Shown: positions 18,101 to 26,722 of the stretch, piece after piece
Position numbering within the stretch: the stretch's first letter is position 1
How the letters are laid out: every line of letters begins with the position of its first letter
Source: Anoxybacteroides voinovskiense
Lineage (GTDB): Bacteria > Bacillota > Bacilli > Bacillales > Anoxybacillaceae
Assembly: GCF_014196205.1 (NCBI RefSeq)
Contig: NZ_JACIDE010000006.1
Location: 96,787-160,786 of the forward strand
Reading direction: 5' to 3'
Length of the DNA stretch: 64,000 bases
Notes under the pieces: model-generated
The model's input: the letters and a program-made list of their open reading frames with translations, nothing else
What the model was told of the DNA's origin: nothing
Database searches by the model: none
Program-made: the position numbers and the translations under genes

Positions 18101-18447
18101 GGAACGAACTCGGGACGAAAGCCGATTACGAAAAAGAATTTGGCGACACGCCAATTATGAAACTTGTTCGCAAAACGGTCGGGCTTGATCCGCAAGCAGC
18201 AAACGAAGCGTTTTCGGAATTTTTATCAAACGAACGGCTAAACATTCACCAAAGCCGCTTTGTCAAATTGATCGTCGATTACTTTGTAAAAAATGGCGTG
18301 ATGGACAAAAAAGTATTACAAGAGGAACCGTTTAAAACGGTCGGAAGCATTGTCGATTTGTTTAAAGACAACTTAGACGATGCACGTAGAATTATTAGCA
18401 TTATCGATGAGATTAATCGAAATTCAGAAGAGATTGCAGGGGCATAG
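15106..18447 (+). CDS. hsdR: Type I restriction endonuclease subunit HsdR (EcoEI-type)
   Basis: A 1113-residue translocating restriction subunit. Order of domains: DUF4145-like N-terminus (residues 1-130), coiled segment, nuclease domain with V-D-Y-V-L-F then A-V-I-E-A-K-R (near 245-260), SF2 helicase with Walker A A-T-G-S-G-K-T near 370, D-E-S-H near 470, G-L-T-A-T-P, and Q-M-I-G-R-G-T-R motif VI near 705, then an EcoEI_R_C-like C-terminus. It needs HsdM and HsdS to cut. GTG 15106 is preceded by GGGGAGGGG. A terminator follows. Confidence 0.93.
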   Translation: MLSNFHFLIGKPHYESFANACVEAERSLIVSPATCAILTRRALELAVKWVYSFDSALKVPYQDNLSSLIHDHGFMEIIDEELLPLLRYIVKLGNVAVHTNSMITREEAILSLHHLHQFVSWIDYCYSDEYTATDFDESLLQMGEEKRERPEELKDLYERLSSKDKRLEEMMKENEKLRALLTAKREANTKEYDFQVDELSEYETRKKYIDLDLKLAGWEFKKDVVVEYPVVGMPNQEGVGYVDYVLFGDNGKPLAVIEAKRTTADPNKGKQQAKLYADCMENMHGQRPIIFYTNGFETYIWDDIHYPARKVSGFYNKEELSLLIDRRMMKKPFNYVQINENIINRYYQKEAVLAVCDALEKKQRKALLVMATGSGKTRTAIAIVDVLTRHNWVKNILFLADRKTLVTQAKNNFSHLLPNLTLCNLLDNKDNPEESRMVFSTYPTMMNAIDEAKRKDGKRLFTVGHFDLIIVDESHRSIYKKYRAIFDYFDAILLGLTATPKDEIDRNTYEVFDLENGVPTYAYELDQAVKDGYLVDYRTIETTLKFLEEGIRYDDLSDEEKERYEETFDDEVGEDIDSAALNEWLFNDDTIDTVLRDLMEKGIRVEGGDKLGKTIIFAKNHRHAERIVERFDRLYPEYKGGFARVIDYSVNYYQTLIDDFSDRNKFPQIAVSVDMLDTGVDIPEVVNLVFFKKVRSKAKFWQMIGRGTRLCKDLLGIGQDKTHFLIFDYCGNFEFFRQNPKGIDGEIGESLTERLFHAKVEMIKELQHLRYQEEEYVVYRNELIDDVLAQIKKLNEESFRVRQSIQYVHKFKNRANWDSLTAMDVNELQQYIAPLIVPLNDDEFAKRFDLLMYTIELAKLQTKNATKPIRSVIRTAEALSKLGSIPQVAEQKNIIEKVQTEEFWKEADLFELEAVREALRELVKFLERETRKIYYTNFKDQVLEVKENGSMLEVNDLRNYRKKVEHYLHEHRDQLAIYKLRHNKKLTVQDLRTLEHILWNELGTKADYEKEFGDTPIMKLVRKTVGLDPQAANEAFSEFLSNERLNIHQSRFVKLIVDYFVKNGVMDKKVLQEEPFKTVGSIVDLFKDNLDDARRIISIIDEINRNSEEIAGA

Positions 18448-18466
18448 CATCGTGCGATTATCTGGA

Positions 18467-18494
18467 ATAGGGGCATGAACGCCCCTCTTTTTGA
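18467..18494 (+). terminator. Terminator of hsdMSR
   Basis: The stem AGGGGC/GCCCCT (18469-18474, 18481-18486) is followed by CTTTTT. Confidence 0.75.
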
Positions 18495-18569
18495 AACGAG
18501 ATGAACGAGGTGGAAACAAAAGAACAAGTGTTGAAATTGGTTGTTTTGCATGAGAAAGAAGCCAAAATA

Positions 18570-18607
18570 AATCCCCAGAGAGCACATTATTTGTTCTTCT
18601 GGGGATT
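18570..18607 (-). terminator. Terminator after the Rpn-partner gene
   Basis: On the minus strand, ATCCCCAGA pairs with TCTGGGGAT across an ~19-nt loop and is followed by TTATTTT. Confidence 0.65.
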
Positions 18608-18845
18608 ATTGTTGACTTAAGTATTTTTCTAACGTTTCCAAATCATCAGCGTCAGTCAATATACTTAAAGCCCAATGGTAAGGAGATTCATGAAAACCAA
18701 TTGGGTCTTCCATTAATGACTTAACAGCACCTGACTTTTTGATAAGCTCTTTTGCTTCAGTTTCACATTTTCCAAATTCGACAATAAGTTCACGAATAAT
18801 ATGCTGAACCATAATTTCGATTTCTTTTTGAATGATCATAGACAT
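18606..18845 (-). CDS. Small protein downstream of Rpn nuclease
   Basis: About 79 residues, starting at ATG 18845 after AAAGGGG (ATG 18839 is also possible). The sequence is helical, with I-Q-K-E-I-E-I-M, E-F-G-K-C-E-T-E-A-K-E-L and a tail D-A-D-D-L-E-T-L-E-K-Y-L. It follows the Rpn gene on the same strand after 67 bases. I do not recognise the family; an accessory or antidote role for the nuclease is only a guess. Confidence 0.5.
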   Translation of the reverse strand: MSMIIQKEIEIMVQHIIRELIVEFGKCETEAKELIKKSGAVKSLMEDPIGFHESPYHWALSILTDADDLETLEKYLSQQ

Positions 18846-18912
18846 GAGCCCCTTTGCACTTTCATGCATAGTCATCGTACCATACACGAAAAGCGACATC
18901 ATCGATATGCTA

Positions 18913-19773
18913 TTATTTCTCCATTTTCTTCGCCAAATCAGCAACCTCGCTAATTGTAAGCCCTGTTCGTTTTGCAATTTCGTGAATCGGTAGTACGTCT
19001 AATAAATTTTTTGCTATTTCAAGTGTTTTTTCGTGCACTTCTTTTTCTTTTTCTTGCTCAAACTCTTCGACAAGTAAGCGCATGACTTTGTTCATTTTCA
19101 TCCACTCCTTTATTTTTTGTGCATATTGTTCGTCAATAAACTTATCGGTAGCGGTTAAAATGCCAGCAATGACGTGCAATTGTGTTCGTTCGTTGTGAAT
19201 ATTTTTTGCCAATTCAATCGTTTTTTCAATCATCATTTGTCGGTCAAAACGGCTATGCATAAGCGGAACGAGAATGAGCTTCATCGTTTCCTCTGCTGTT
19301 AGCGGTTCATTGTTGCAAATTTTTTCTTCGATCGTTGCAAAAATTGCATCACCGTTGTACTCAGAAAGCAACACGGCTTTGGAAGAAAGAAATACATCAC
19401 CAGCGTAAAATTGTTCATATTTTCGTGTGACATCACTTGTGTAAATGACCACGATACGAATGTGTCTCAGTTGTTTTTCTTGTTTATAGTATGTGTACAA
19501 AATTCGGTAAGCATAATCGAGGTATTTCAGATGATTGTCGATAAACCGTTCATTGCTTTCGTATTCGAGTAGGAGAATAGAATCGTCTTCGAGAAGAAAT
19601 AATGTGTCAGAACGCTTTTCATCAGCTCGCACTGCTGGGAATTCGTTCGGCAGAAGCGCTTTAATTTTCGGAAGGTCATGGAGACCGTACACATCAAGCG
19701 CTTGATTACGATACAATTCGCTTAGCGACTTAAACAAAATATCTTTAGCGTGATACGATATTCCGTGCGCCAT
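18913..19773 (-). CDS. Rpn family recombination-promoting nuclease / PD-(D/E)XK transposase-like
   Basis: A 286-residue protein of the Rpn (YhgA-like) group, which contains a PD-(D/E)XK fold. Expected core residues are seen in A-D-E-K-R-S-D-T-L-F-L-L and L-L-L-E-Y-E-S near 55-75. The C-terminus is a charged coiled coil (E-E-F-E-Q-E-K-E-K-E-V) ending in an HTH-like stretch, I-A-K-R-T-G-L-T-I-S-E-V. Family members promote RecA-independent recombination in E. coli. AGCGGAGGG precedes ATG 19773. Located at the edge of the defence island. Confidence 0.75.
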   Translation of the reverse strand: MAHGISYHAKDILFKSLSELYRNQALDVYGLHDLPKIKALLPNEFPAVRADEKRSDTLFLLEDDSILLLEYESNERFIDNHLKYLDYAYRILYTYYKQEKQLRHIRIVVIYTSDVTRKYEQFYAGDVFLSSKAVLLSEYNGDAIFATIEEKICNNEPLTAEETMKLILVPLMHSRFDRQMMIEKTIELAKNIHNERTQLHVIAGILTATDKFIDEQYAQKIKEWMKMNKVMRLLVEEFEQEKEKEVHEKTLEIAKNLLDVLPIHEIAKRTGLTISEVADLAKKMEK

Positions 19774-19989
19774 TTTGTTGCCCTCCGCTTTTTACTATTA
19801 TTATACCTGTTGCCTCCTTTCATTGTCATCATTTGTTAGAATTTTGTCATAACAATCCGTCACCGCAGCGTTGTTAAGGAAAATGGGGTATACTGAAAAA
19901 CAAATAGAACTACAATTTTTGTGTATGGAGTGAGAAGCAGTGAAAAAAGAACAAGGGTTGGACTGGGATATTTCATGCAGGAGGGAAAT

Positions 19990-21432
19990 ATGTTGAACGC
20001 AAATTGGAACTTTGACAATAGCTATGCCCGTTTACCCGAGCGATTTTTTACGAGGATTCACCCAACGCCTGTCAGTGATCCGGAACTTGTCATGCTTAAT
20101 CGTTCGCTTGCCGAGGAGCTAGGGTTGAATGTAGAGGCGTTGGCGAGTGAAGAAGGGGTGGCAGTGTTTGCGGGAAATCATATTCCGGAAGGAGCGGAGC
20201 CTTTGGCGCAGGCGTATGCCGGGCATCAGTTCGGGTATTTTAATATGCTTGGCGATGGTCGCGCCATTTTGCTTGGGGAGCACGTGAATTCAAATGGAGA
20301 GCGGGTCGATATTCAGCTGAAAGGGTCGGGACGGACGCCATATTCGCGCGGTGGGGATGGTCGTGCGGCGCTTGGGCCGATGCTTCGTGAGTATATCATT
20401 AGCGAGGCAATGCACGCCCTTCGTATTCCGACGACTAGAAGTTTAGCTGTTGTGACGACAGGGGAAGTTGTCATTCGAGAAACGGAACTTCGAGGGGCGA
20501 TTTTAACGCGCGTGGCGGCGAGTCATTTACGGGTCGGGACGTTTCAATATGCGGCACGGTTTTTATCCAAAGAGGAATTGCAGACGTTAGCCGATTATGC
20601 GATAAAGCGGCATTACCCGAACGGTGAACATGCGTCCAACCGCTATCTTTTTTTACTTGAAGAAGTGATGAAAAAACAGGCGGCGCTTGTCGCGAAATGG
20701 CAATTGGTCGGGTTTATTCATGGGGTGATGAATACCGATAATATGACGATTAGCGGAGAGACGATTGATTACGGACCGTGCGCGTTTATGGATGTGTACG
20801 ATCCGAAGACGGTGTTTAGTTCGATTGATACGCAAGGTCGCTATGCGTACGGCAATCAGCCGTATATTGCTGGGTGGAACATCGCACGCTTTGCAGAAAG
20901 CCTATTGCCGCTTTTCCATGACGAAGAAGAAAAAGCGATCGAACTAGCGCAAGAAGTAATCGCTCCATTTCCGACGTTGTATGAAACGTATTGGCTGAAA
21001 GGGATGCGAGCAAAACTTGGGCTTTGTACGGAAGAGGAGGAAGATAAAAAGCTCATTGGTGAGTTGCTTCATCTTATGCATACACATCGCGCCGATTATA
21101 CGAATACGTTTCGCGCGTTGACGCTAGATGAATGGAATTTTAGTGAAAAAGAGTTTCGCGACTGGCATACACGGTGGCAACAAAGAATCGCTCGCCAAGA
21201 CATGAAAAAAGAAGAAGTGTATGAATTCATGCGACAAAACAACCCTGCGATCGTTCCACGAAACTATCGGGTCGAAGAAGCGCTTGCCGCAGCCGAGCAA
21301 GGGGACAATACCGTTATGGAACGGTTACTTTATGTACTTTCCGCTCCCTATGCATACACGAAAGAACAAGACGAATACGCCAAGCCCCCTGCACCGTCTG
21401 ACCGACCATATCGGACGTTTTGTGGGACGTAG
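19990..21432 (+). CDS. selO: Protein adenylyltransferase SelO (YdiU)
   Basis: A 480-residue pseudokinase-fold enzyme of the SelO family, which transfers AMP to protein hydroxyl groups and is linked to redox homeostasis. Typical segments are seen: Y-A-G-H-Q-F-G near residue 75, [34 protein letters not shown] and D-Y-G-P-C-A-F-M-D. The C-terminus ends F-C-G-T as in Bacillus members, without selenocysteine. ATG 19990 is chosen for the GGAGGGAAAT upstream and family N-terminus; 19921 would add 23 unusual residues. Confidence 0.93.
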   Translation: MLNANWNFDNSYARLPERFFTRIHPTPVSDPELVMLNRSLAEELGLNVEALASEEGVAVFAGNHIPEGAEPLAQAYAGHQFGYFNMLGDGRAILLGEHVNSNGERVDIQLKGSGRTPYSRGGDGRAALGPMLREYIISEAMHALRIPTTRSLAVVTTGEVVIRETELRGAILTRVAASHLRVGTFQYAARFLSKEELQTLADYAIKRHYPNGEHASNRYLFLLEEVMKKQAALVAKWQLVGFIHGVMNTDNMTISGETIDYGPCAFMDVYDPKTVFSSIDTQGRYAYGNQPYIAGWNIARFAESLLPLFHDEEEKAIELAQEVIAPFPTLYETYWLKGMRAKLGLCTEEEEDKKLIGELLHLMHTHRADYTNTFRALTLDEWNFSEKEFRDWHTRWQQRIARQDMKKEEVYEFMRQNNPAIVPRNYRVEEALAAAEQGDNTVMERLLYVLSAPYAYTKEQDEYAKPPAPSDRPYRTFCGT

Positions 21433-21466
21433 GAAAACTTCTCTTTGTTGAGAGAAGTTTTTTCTT
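21432..21466 (+). terminator. Terminator of selO
   Basis: The stem AAAACTTCTCT/AGAGAAGTTTT, with a 6-nt loop, is followed by TTCTT. Confidence 0.9.
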
Positions 21467-21520
21467 ATGGAAAGGGGCTGTTGTTGCGTTGTAATATAAG
21501 GAAAGAAAGGGGGAGAAATA

Positions 21521-22138
21521 TTGTTTCCATTTTTGCAAAACAATTTATACACAAAGGTAAAGCTCCCAAAAGGAACGGTTGTTTTTCGTGAAGGAGATAT
21601 ATGTGAACATGTTGCATTTATCGTTTCCGGTGTTATCCGAGTAGCAAAGATAGGGGAAAACGGGAAAGAAGTGAATTTATATCGTGTTTGTCGTGGAGAG
21701 TCGTGCGTGTTGACCATTTCAAGCGTATTGTCGCGTTCACCTTTTCCAGCGACTGCGATTGTGGAAGAAGATGCGGAAGCGATGATCGTTCCGAAAGATA
21801 CGTTTGTGACGATGATGACAACACATACACAGCTACAAACGTTTGTTTATGACATGATGATGAATCGCTTTATGGCGATGATGCAGATGATTGAACACAT
21901 AGTATTTGAAAAAATGGACAAGCGTCTTATTGAGTTTTTGCTTGGATGGTGTGAGAAAAATAAAACAAATGTTATCGAGATGACACATGAGTATATCGCG
22001 ACGGAACTTGGAACGGCGCGTGAAGTTGTCAGTCGCATTTTAAAACAACTCGAGCGAGAAGGATATGTGCAATTAGCGCGCGGAAAAATAAAAATTGTTG
22101 ATAAAGAAAAATTATATGACAAATTAGCAACAATGTGA
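21521..22138 (+). CDS. Crp/Fnr family transcriptional regulator
   Basis: A 205-residue regulator with an N-terminal cyclic-nucleotide-binding-like beta domain (G-T-V-V-F-R-E-G-D near 25) and a C-terminal winged helix with recognition helix T-A-R-E-V-V-S-R-I-L-K-Q-L near 165. Cysteines in E-G-D-I-C-E and R-V-C-R-G-E-S-C could sense redox state or bind a cluster, but the Fnr N-terminal cysteine set is absent. TTG 21521 lies 6 bases after AAGGGGGAG. A DUF2892 membrane protein follows 68 bases later, a frequent association in Bacillaceae. Confidence 0.85.
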   Translation: MFPFLQNNLYTKVKLPKGTVVFREGDICEHVAFIVSGVIRVAKIGENGKEVNLYRVCRGESCVLTISSVLSRSPFPATAIVEEDAEAMIVPKDTFVTMMTTHTQLQTFVYDMMMNRFMAMMQMIEHIVFEKMDKRLIEFLLGWCEKNKTNVIEMTHEYIATELGTAREVVSRILKQLEREGYVQLARGKIKIVDKEKLYDKLATM

Positions 22139-22206
22139 CTTTATCACGGAACGAATCGATTGTTTCCTCTATGATAAAGGTAGAAAGGCGAGGGGAGGAA
22201 AAAGCA

Positions 22207-22395
22207 ATGAAAGCAAATGTTGGTTCGGCTGATCGTATCGTTCGTTTCATACTAGGAATTTCTTTATTAGGATTATTTTTTCTTGAAGGGAATATCAAAT
22301 ACGTTGGCATTTTAGGAATTGTTCTTATTGTTACTGCATTCATGAAATTTTGCCCACTTTATGTACCATTTCGGATTAATACAACGAAAAAATAA
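22207..22395 (+). CDS. DUF2892 (YgaP-like) small membrane protein
   Basis: A 62-residue protein with two hydrophobic segments (residues 10-25 and 30-45) and the DUF2892 signature: N-V-G-S-A-D-R-I-V-R-F at the N-terminus and F-C-P-L-Y near 52. The domain often accompanies rhodanese or Crp/Fnr genes. ATG 22207 follows GAGGGGAGG; upstream in-frame ATGs lack a site. Probably co-expressed with the preceding regulator. Molecular function unknown. Confidence 0.8.
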   Translation: MKANVGSADRIVRFILGISLLGLFFLEGNIKYVGILGIVLIVTAFMKFCPLYVPFRINTTKK

Positions 22396-22424
22396 CCTAA
22401 GCAAACGCTTAGGTTATTTTTTTA
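22390..22424 (+). terminator. Terminator after DUF2892 gene
   Basis: The stem ATAACCTAAGC/GCTTAGGTTAT, with a 4-nt loop, is followed by TTTTTTT. Confidence 0.92.
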
Positions 22425-22617
22425 AAGATAAGAAAGCCTCCTCAGGCGGGCGTTTTGTGTTTTTCTTAAATAGAGGATAAAAATTAGCGAGTACGAGAAA
22501 ACTAGTAGTTTGTTCATGTGATTGTTGTCATACCAATCTGCCCTCTGTTACACTAACAATAGGATAAATGTTCTATATGTAAAAAATAGTTTTAAAATTA
22601 AAGACAGGGGTGGATGT

Positions 22618-24348
22618 ATGCTGTTTAGGCGCTTTTTTCCGAAAAAAGGTGAACTGCTCGAACAAGGAACAAACTATTCTTTTGAAGGGCGTTTTGTTGA
22701 TACGCTTTCGTTCAACCATTTTACAAAAGACGATTTTATGAAATTACAACAAATTCACCAGTTGCTTTCCCCCTATCAAGAAGAAATAGTAGAGTTGTTT
22801 TATGAAGCATTAAAAGGTATTAGCCCTAAAGCTGCGCAAACGGTGACAAAGAAAAACATCGCTGATTATCTCCGTACGTTTTTTACGATGGAACGGCAAC
22901 GGGAGTATGTGGACGAAAGTTTGCGCTTTTTCCATCGGCTAAGAAAAGAAAGCGTAAATATCGGAAAGTTAATTGTTGCATTTAACCAATTTAATTTTTT
23001 TGTACTAACAACGCTATTAGCTAGAGTAGCGCTATCTCCAAAGCGTTGTATCTCCTTAATGGCTGTATTGCAACGGGCAATCAATATCGAGCAGCAGCTT
23101 TTAGTTGAAGTATATACAGAGGCGATGTTAGAGCAAATTGCTGATGGTACTGCCGCACTGATGGAACAAAATACAGAAATTATGTTTGTGAAAGATTTAT
23201 TGCGCTCGCTCGATGAACAAAACGGAAATATTCAAATGGTGACAGCAGCAACAGAGGAAATTAATTCTTCCGTGTTTGAAGTGGCAAATGCGGCGACCGT
23301 GATTGCAGAAAAGACGACGATGGCAGTAGAGCAAGCAGAACAAGGACAAAAAATGATTGCAGAAGCATTTCATGAAATTATTGAAACCGATCAAACGTTT
23401 GCGAATATGGTGCGACAATTTGAACATTTGCAGCACCACTTAACCGCCATTGAAAAAGTCATGCAGCTAGTAAACGGGATTGCCGACCAGACAAACTTGC
23501 TAGCACTTAATGCTTCCATCGAAGCGGCAAGGGCAGGGGAATATGGAAAAGGCTTTTCCATCGTCGCAGAGGAAATTCGCAAGCTAGCGGATCATACGGT
23601 TCAATCGCTCGATGAAATCCGGAAAAATATTGGGGAGCTAAGAGGTATCTCCGATAACGTTTCTTCCGCTATTCATTCCACGTCCACTGTTATTCGTCAA
23701 GCGGTAAATCAAGCGGAAGAAGCGTTGCCGATTTTACAAACGATTACACAAGCAATGGGAGATATTCAAGATAGCACAAACACAAATGCAGCTGTTGCCC
23801 AAGAACAAGCTGCAGCTGTGGACGAAATATCGAATCGCATGGCAGAGATAGCATCGTTGACCGAACACGTAAAGCAGTTGGGAGAAAGAACAGGGAAAAC
23901 GATTCATGAATTAAGCCAAGCGATTGATCGTTTCCGTTTGCAAACGGTCGAAGGAAACGGGGTCAAGCTATCATCCAAGGCGCTACTTTCCTTAGCAAAG
24001 GCAGATCATCTATTATGGAAATGGCGTATTTATAATATGTTGATTGGGATTGAACACGTTCGCCCAGACGCGGTTGCCTCCCACCGTCACTGCCGCCTTG
24101 GGAAATGGTATTTTGACGAAGAGACGCAAAAATGGCTAAAAGGCATCGCAGCGTTTGATCGTCTAGATATGCCGCATCAAGCGGTGCACGCAGCAGCGAA
24201 AAAAGCTGCAGAAGCATATGAGCGCGGAGATATTCGCCAAGCGGAAAGTCATTTGCGTGAATTAGAAACAGCATCTGCGGAAGTAGTAGGGTATATCAAT
24301 GGATTAATAGAAAAAATTGAGCGAGATAGAACGTTTATGAACGCTTAA
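22618..24348 (+). CDS. HemAT-like globin-coupled chemoreceptor with CZB domain
   Basis: A 576-residue soluble chemoreceptor without membrane segments. Residues ~30-185 resemble the protoglobin/HemAT heme domain, with a candidate proximal histidine at about 106 (F-F-H-R-L). The MCP signalling domain follows, with the hairpin tip [15 protein letters not shown]. The last ~110 residues carry a chemoreceptor zinc-binding (CZB) domain: D-H-L-L-W-K-W, H-R-H-C-R-L-G-K-W and H-Q-A-V-H supply the usual ligands. Expected role is aerotaxis. B. subtilis HemAT lacks a CZB domain. ATG 22618 follows ACAGGGGTGG. Confidence 0.85.
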   Translation: MLFRRFFPKKGELLEQGTNYSFEGRFVDTLSFNHFTKDDFMKLQQIHQLLSPYQEEIVELFYEALKGISPKAAQTVTKKNIADYLRTFFTMERQREYVDESLRFFHRLRKESVNIGKLIVAFNQFNFFVLTTLLARVALSPKRCISLMAVLQRAINIEQQLLVEVYTEAMLEQIADGTAALMEQNTEIMFVKDLLRSLDEQNGNIQMVTAATEEINSSVFEVANAATVIAEKTTMAVEQAEQGQKMIAEAFHEIIETDQTFANMVRQFEHLQHHLTAIEKVMQLVNGIADQTNLLALNASIEAARAGEYGKGFSIVAEEIRKLADHTVQSLDEIRKNIGELRGISDNVSSAIHSTSTVIRQAVNQAEEALPILQTITQAMGDIQDSTNTNAAVAQEQAAAVDEISNRMAEIASLTEHVKQLGERTGKTIHELSQAIDRFRLQTVEGNGVKLSSKALLSLAKADHLLWKWRIYNMLIGIEHVRPDAVASHRHCRLGKWYFDEETQKWLKGIAAFDRLDMPHQAVHAAAKKAAEAYERGDIRQAESHLRELETASAEVVGYINGLIEKIERDRTFMNA

Positions 24349-24394
24349 TAAAATAATGGTAAAAAATACAAATATAAATCTTATTAACGTTTGT

Positions 24395-24402
24395 GCTATA
24401 AT
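24395..24402 (+). promoter_or_regulatory. Possible promoter -10 upstream of the riboswitch
   Basis: GCTATAAT at 24395-24402 contains a sigma-A-like TATAAT. TAAA (24375-24378) lies 16 bases upstream, giving also a loose match to a motility sigma-D promoter. Assignment between the two is uncertain. Confidence 0.35.
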
Positions 24403-24425
24403 AATATGTGAAAAAATGAATATAT

Positions 24426-24514
24426 GGCAAACTACTCGAAAGGGTAGGGCGCAAAGCTAAAGGGGCTACCTCTATTGAGTTGTTCAATAGACATGCCAGC
24501 CAGTTGCCCTTCTT
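24426..24514 (+). ncRNA. Cyclic di-GMP-I riboswitch aptamer (GEMM-I), copy 1
   Basis: The conserved GEMM-I elements are present in order: GGCAAAC, a hairpin with a GAAA tetraloop (ACTACTCGAAAGGGTAG), GCGCAAAGC, a variable stem (CTATTGA...TCAATAG), GCCAG and closing GTTGCC that pairs with the 5' GGCAA. It lies 117 bases upstream of a chemoreceptor gene and is followed by a CCTTCTT/AAGAAGG hairpin and a terminator, indicating control by transcription termination. The same 89 bases recur exactly at 33526-33438 on the other strand. Confidence 0.9.
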
Positions 24515-24551
24515 TTTTAAGAAGGTTTCACGGACTTGGATTCACGTGTCG

Positions 24552-24584
24552 AAAACTGCCTCTTTATCAAGGGCAGTTTTTTTA
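24552..24584 (+). terminator. Riboswitch-controlled terminator, copy 1
   Basis: AAAACTGCC/GGCAGTTTT, with an ~11-nt loop, is followed by TTT. It lies between the aptamer and the chemoreceptor start. Its GGGCA could alternatively pair with TGCCC of the aptamer P1 stem, which would make it ligand-dependent. Confidence 0.8.
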
Positions 24585-24630
24585 TGTGGACGAATTCTCT
24601 TACACACAGAAAAATGGGAGGAGATAGCAC

Positions 24631-26322
24631 ATGCAGCTAAGCGTAAGAAAAAAACTAGTAGCGACTTTTTTTGCGGTTTTATTGCTTTTTTCTACTGTTA
24701 CGGTTATCACGTATAGCCGATTTGGCACGATTGACCACCAATACTCGATGATGACAACAGAAAGTTTTCAACGGGTAAATTTAGTAACGGAAATGCAAAA
24801 TTCGGTATTAAGAGAACAAATCGCGGTTCGCGGCTATTTAATTAATGGGAAAGAAGAAAGCTTAACGGCATTTCGGCAAGCAGCAGACGATTTTGCAAAG
24901 CATGCAGACGAGTTAATGCAGAGAAAATTTAGCGCGCAATCGCAAGCGATTATCGAACAATTAATCGCAGCAGAAAAAGAGTACCGGCAATTGGCAGAAC
25001 AAGCGATTGTGTTAAAACAACAAAACAATATGGCGGAAATTTCGCGGTTAATGAAAGAACGAGGCAACGCTATTACCGTTCAAGTGACGGAAGCTGGAGA
25101 AAAGGCGCGAGCTGACCAAGCGGCGTACGTCAAAACGGTGAGTGAAACATTGTCACGGCAAGTAGATGGGATTAAACAAATTACACTGCTTATTAGTGTT
25201 TTTTCACTAATTGTGAGTATCGCGGTGGCGCTATACATAAGCAAACGAATTTCTGATCCTGTGGAGCAACTTTCAAAGCAAGCGGAACAAATCGCTAACG
25301 GAAATTTAGCTGTTGAAGAGCTTCACGTGAAAAACCGCGACGAAATTGGTCAATTAGCGCACTCGTTTAACGCGATGGTGAAAAATTTGCGAACGCTCAT
25401 TCACGAAGTAAGTCAAGCGACAGAGCATGTCGCTAGTTCGGCAGAAGAGTTGACAGCGAGCGCGGAACAAGCGAGCGCGGCGACAAACCAAGTGACGATG
25501 GCGATTCAAGAAGTGGCGAGCGGTGCCGAGTATCAAGAGAAAAGTACGGAAGAAAGCGCAAAAGCAGCGAATGAAATTGCGGTGTCGATTCGACGAGTGA
25601 CAGAAACGGCGGCGCTTGTTGCCGAATCAGCGCTCGAGACGAACAAACAAGCAACAGCGGGACACGAATATTTAGGAAAAGTTATCGGCCAAATGCATAC
25701 GATTAACGAATCGACAAACGAAATGAATCACGTCATTAAAGAACTGAATCATAAATCGACGCAAATCGGCCGTATTGTTGATGTCATTGTGACGATTGCT
25801 GAACAGACAAATCTTCTCGCATTGAATGCGGCGATTGAATCTGCAAGGGCAGGGGAGCATGGCCGAGGGTTTGCGGTAGTAGCCGATGAAGTGAGAAAAT
25901 TAGCCGAACAATCACGGCAATCTGCCAATGAAATTGCCCAGTTAATTGAAGTCATTCAGCAAGATACGCTAGGCGTGGTCGAAATTGTTGCTAAAGGGAC
26001 AGAGGAGGTGCAGCAAGGAACGAAGCTAATAGAGGAAACCGGTGCGTTTTTCGAGCGTATTTTGCAGTCGGTAGCCCACGTTAGTGCACAAATTCAAGAA
26101 CTATCCGCTGTTTCAGAAGAAATGGCAGCAAGCGTTCACCAAGTTCACGCCTCGATGGAGGAAGTTGCAACCATCGCGAAACGATTCGGCGAAAGCACAG
26201 CTGAAGTCGCCTCTGCTTCTGAAGAGCAGCTAGCGTCTGTCGAGGAAGTGACATCATCCGCCACAGAATTAGCAAACATGGCAGAACAGCTGCGGCAGGT
26301 AGTTGGAGCGTTTAAACTATAG
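24631..26322 (+). CDS. Methyl-accepting chemotaxis protein (riboswitch-controlled)
   Basis: A 563-residue transmembrane chemoreceptor. TM1 is at residues 8-27, a ~150-residue extracellular helical-bundle sensor (CHASE3/4HB-like) follows, TM2 at 183-203, a HAMP domain ([10 protein letters not shown]), and the MCP signalling hairpin with [12 protein letters not shown]. Ligand unknown. ATG 24631 follows GGGAGGAG. The leader carries a c-di-GMP-I riboswitch and terminator, so synthesis is expected to respond to c-di-GMP. Confidence 0.92.
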   Translation: MQLSVRKKLVATFFAVLLLFSTVTVITYSRFGTIDHQYSMMTTESFQRVNLVTEMQNSVLREQIAVRGYLINGKEESLTAFRQAADDFAKHADELMQRKFSAQSQAIIEQLIAAEKEYRQLAEQAIVLKQQNNMAEISRLMKERGNAITVQVTEAGEKARADQAAYVKTVSETLSRQVDGIKQITLLISVFSLIVSIAVALYISKRISDPVEQLSKQAEQIANGNLAVEELHVKNRDEIGQLAHSFNAMVKNLRTLIHEVSQATEHVASSAEELTASAEQASAATNQVTMAIQEVASGAEYQEKSTEESAKAANEIAVSIRRVTETAALVAESALETNKQATAGHEYLGKVIGQMHTINESTNEMNHVIKELNHKSTQIGRIVDVIVTIAEQTNLLALNAAIESARAGEHGRGFAVVADEVRKLAEQSRQSANEIAQLIEVIQQDTLGVVEIVAKGTEEVQQGTKLIEETGAFFERILQSVAHVSAQIQELSAVSEEMAASVHQVHASMEEVATIAKRFGESTAEVASASEEQLASVEEVTSSATELANMAEQLRQVVGAFKL

Positions 26323-26351
26323 GCTCGGCAAACATGCCGAGCCTTATTTTC
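26319..26351. terminator. Bidirectional terminator
   Basis: The stem AGGCTCGGCA/TGCCGAGCCT is flanked by T/A-rich ends, between the chemoreceptor and the convergent membrane protein gene. Confidence 0.85.
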
Positions 26352-26562
26352 GATACCGATCCCCACCATACCGATGCAAATCGTCCACTTTTTTCATCGA
26401 ATACCACTGCCCGACCGTCAACGACAGCACCATAAACACACTCCCAACCGCAAATCCGACTTTGTAATACCCTAAGAAAAAAAGCAAAAAGGAGCTGATG
26501 AGTGAAAGAAGCATAATAATCATTAACCACGTTTTCATTTGTTCTTTTCTTTTTCCGTCCAT
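26344..26562 (-). CDS. Small two-TM membrane protein, YtpI-like length, unknown
   Basis: A 72-residue protein with two hydrophobic segments (residues ~14-30 and ~33-50), a basic N-terminus (D-G-K-R-K-E-Q) and a tail rich in Y, D, R and K. ATG 26562 is chosen because GGAGGT lies upstream; the longer frame from 26658 has no site. I do not recognise a family with confidence. It is monocistronic and convergent with the chemoreceptor. Confidence 0.5.
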   Translation of the reverse strand: MDGKRKEQMKTWLMIIMLLSLISSFLLFFLGYYKVGFAVGSVFMVLSLTVGQWYSMKKVDDLHRYGGDRYRK

Positions 26563-26722
26563 TAGGCAACCTCCATGTGTGAAAAAGATAATTTTATCAT
26601 AACCAATTAGAAAAACAGCTTCAAGGAGAGTAGATGTGGGGGAGGGAAGGTGAGCCAAAGAGCGGTCACTCTTCCTCGTCTTGAAGTAATAATATGTAAA
26701 TGCGTGTGAATATGTAGCCCTT

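Noticed and set aside
18501..18620. 39-codon + strand frame (M-N-E-V-E-T-K-E-Q-V) after hsdR
   Set aside because: Its end runs through the terminator of the convergent gene and there is no ribosome site; perhaps a remnant.
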